NCBI GenBank assembly: GCA_964541595.1
Contig: CAZIRO010000175.1
Span: 1 to 5,653 of the forward strand
Direction: 5' to 3'
Length of the DNA stretch: 5,653 bases
Source of the DNA: CAZIRO01 sp964541595
Lineage (GTDB): Bacteria; Acidobacteriota; HRBIN11
Shown here: one piece after another, positions 5,492 through 5,653 of the stretch
Layout of the letters: each line of letters begins with the position of its first letter
How positions within the stretch are numbered: position 1 is the stretch's first letter
Program-made: the position numbers and the translations under genes
The notes under the pieces: model-generated
Database searches by the model: none
What the model saw: the letters and a program-made list of their open reading frames with translations, nothing else
What the model was told of the DNA's origin: nothing

Positions 5492-5653
5492 GATTGGGAT
5501 CGGGACAGGCCATGGGACATGCGCATCACCGGATCCACCGGTGTGCCGGTGGCCACCGGTCTCCGGTCCCGGGTGTCCGGGACGGGAGACGGAAGACAGG
5601 GGACGGGGCATCCCATGGGGTGGGGATAGCGCATGACCGCATGGGGACCCACG
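5492..5653. mobile_element. Miniature inverted-repeat element, copy B (right end beyond window)
   Basis: The left arm CGGGACAGGCCATGGGACA (5501-5519) and all that follows align to copy A in the same orientation, including the palindrome CCGGTGGCCACCGG at 5546-5559 and the GACGGAAGACAGGGGACGGG stretch. It lacks 42 bases present in the middle of copy A. The window stops at the base matching 3816, two bases before the right inverted repeat should begin. The upstream boundary is uncertain: 5501 by the inverted repeat, or about 5492 if the outer 9 bases seen in copy A belong to the element. Confidence 0.72.

Overview
The window reads as two unrelated pieces of genome joined near position 930. Bases 1 to about 930 are moderately AT-richer (about 50% GC in the lines I counted). 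They carry, on the minus strand, the C-terminal two thirds of an o-succinylbenzoate synthase (menC) of the kind seen in Bacteroidota, followed by the first 39 codons of another gene, possibly menE. From about 930 to the end the DNA is GC-richer (about 65% in the coding lines I counted) and uses clear GGAGG ribosome binding sites 6 bases from the start codons. I suspect a Rhodothermota-like or other high-GC relative of Bacteroidota for this part, but the sequence alone does not settle it. A metagenome assembly is the likeliest source: the junction makes one continuous in-frame ORF (138-1520) whose first 200 residues are a metal-efflux adaptor and whose remainder is MenC. Both halves are truncated there, and they share a short motif (RFGLE) exactly at the join.

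The right-hand piece, read on the minus strand from high to low coordinates, has: a small ERCC4-type (XPF/Mus81 fold) nuclease-domain gene that looks decayed (4240-3587); a short Cys/His-bearing secreted or membrane-anchored protein (3469-2984); a TolC/CusC-type outer-membrane efflux protein (2901-1504); and the adaptor (periplasmic membrane fusion protein, 1520 to the junction), which overlaps the TolC gene by 17 bases. This is the front of a heavy-metal RND efflux operon. The inner-membrane CusA/CzcA pump expected next is absent because the contig switches to menC. On the plus strand, after about 680 bases without a convincing gene, lies a hemerythrin HHE-domain di-iron protein (4917-5465).

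The most interesting non-coding content is a small dispersed element present twice in direct orientation. Copy A (about 3613-3841) is complete, has 19-bp terminal inverted repeats with one mismatch, and is flanked by a 7-bp direct repeat AGGATCA. Copy B (from about 5492-5501 to the window end) lacks only its right end. The element looks like a non-autonomous miniature transposon. Copy A sits within the 3' end of the ERCC4-like gene. Removing it with one copy of the flanking repeat puts that gene back into a different open frame. The same gene has also lost two residues of its ERKxxxD catalytic motif (GCKxxxD here).
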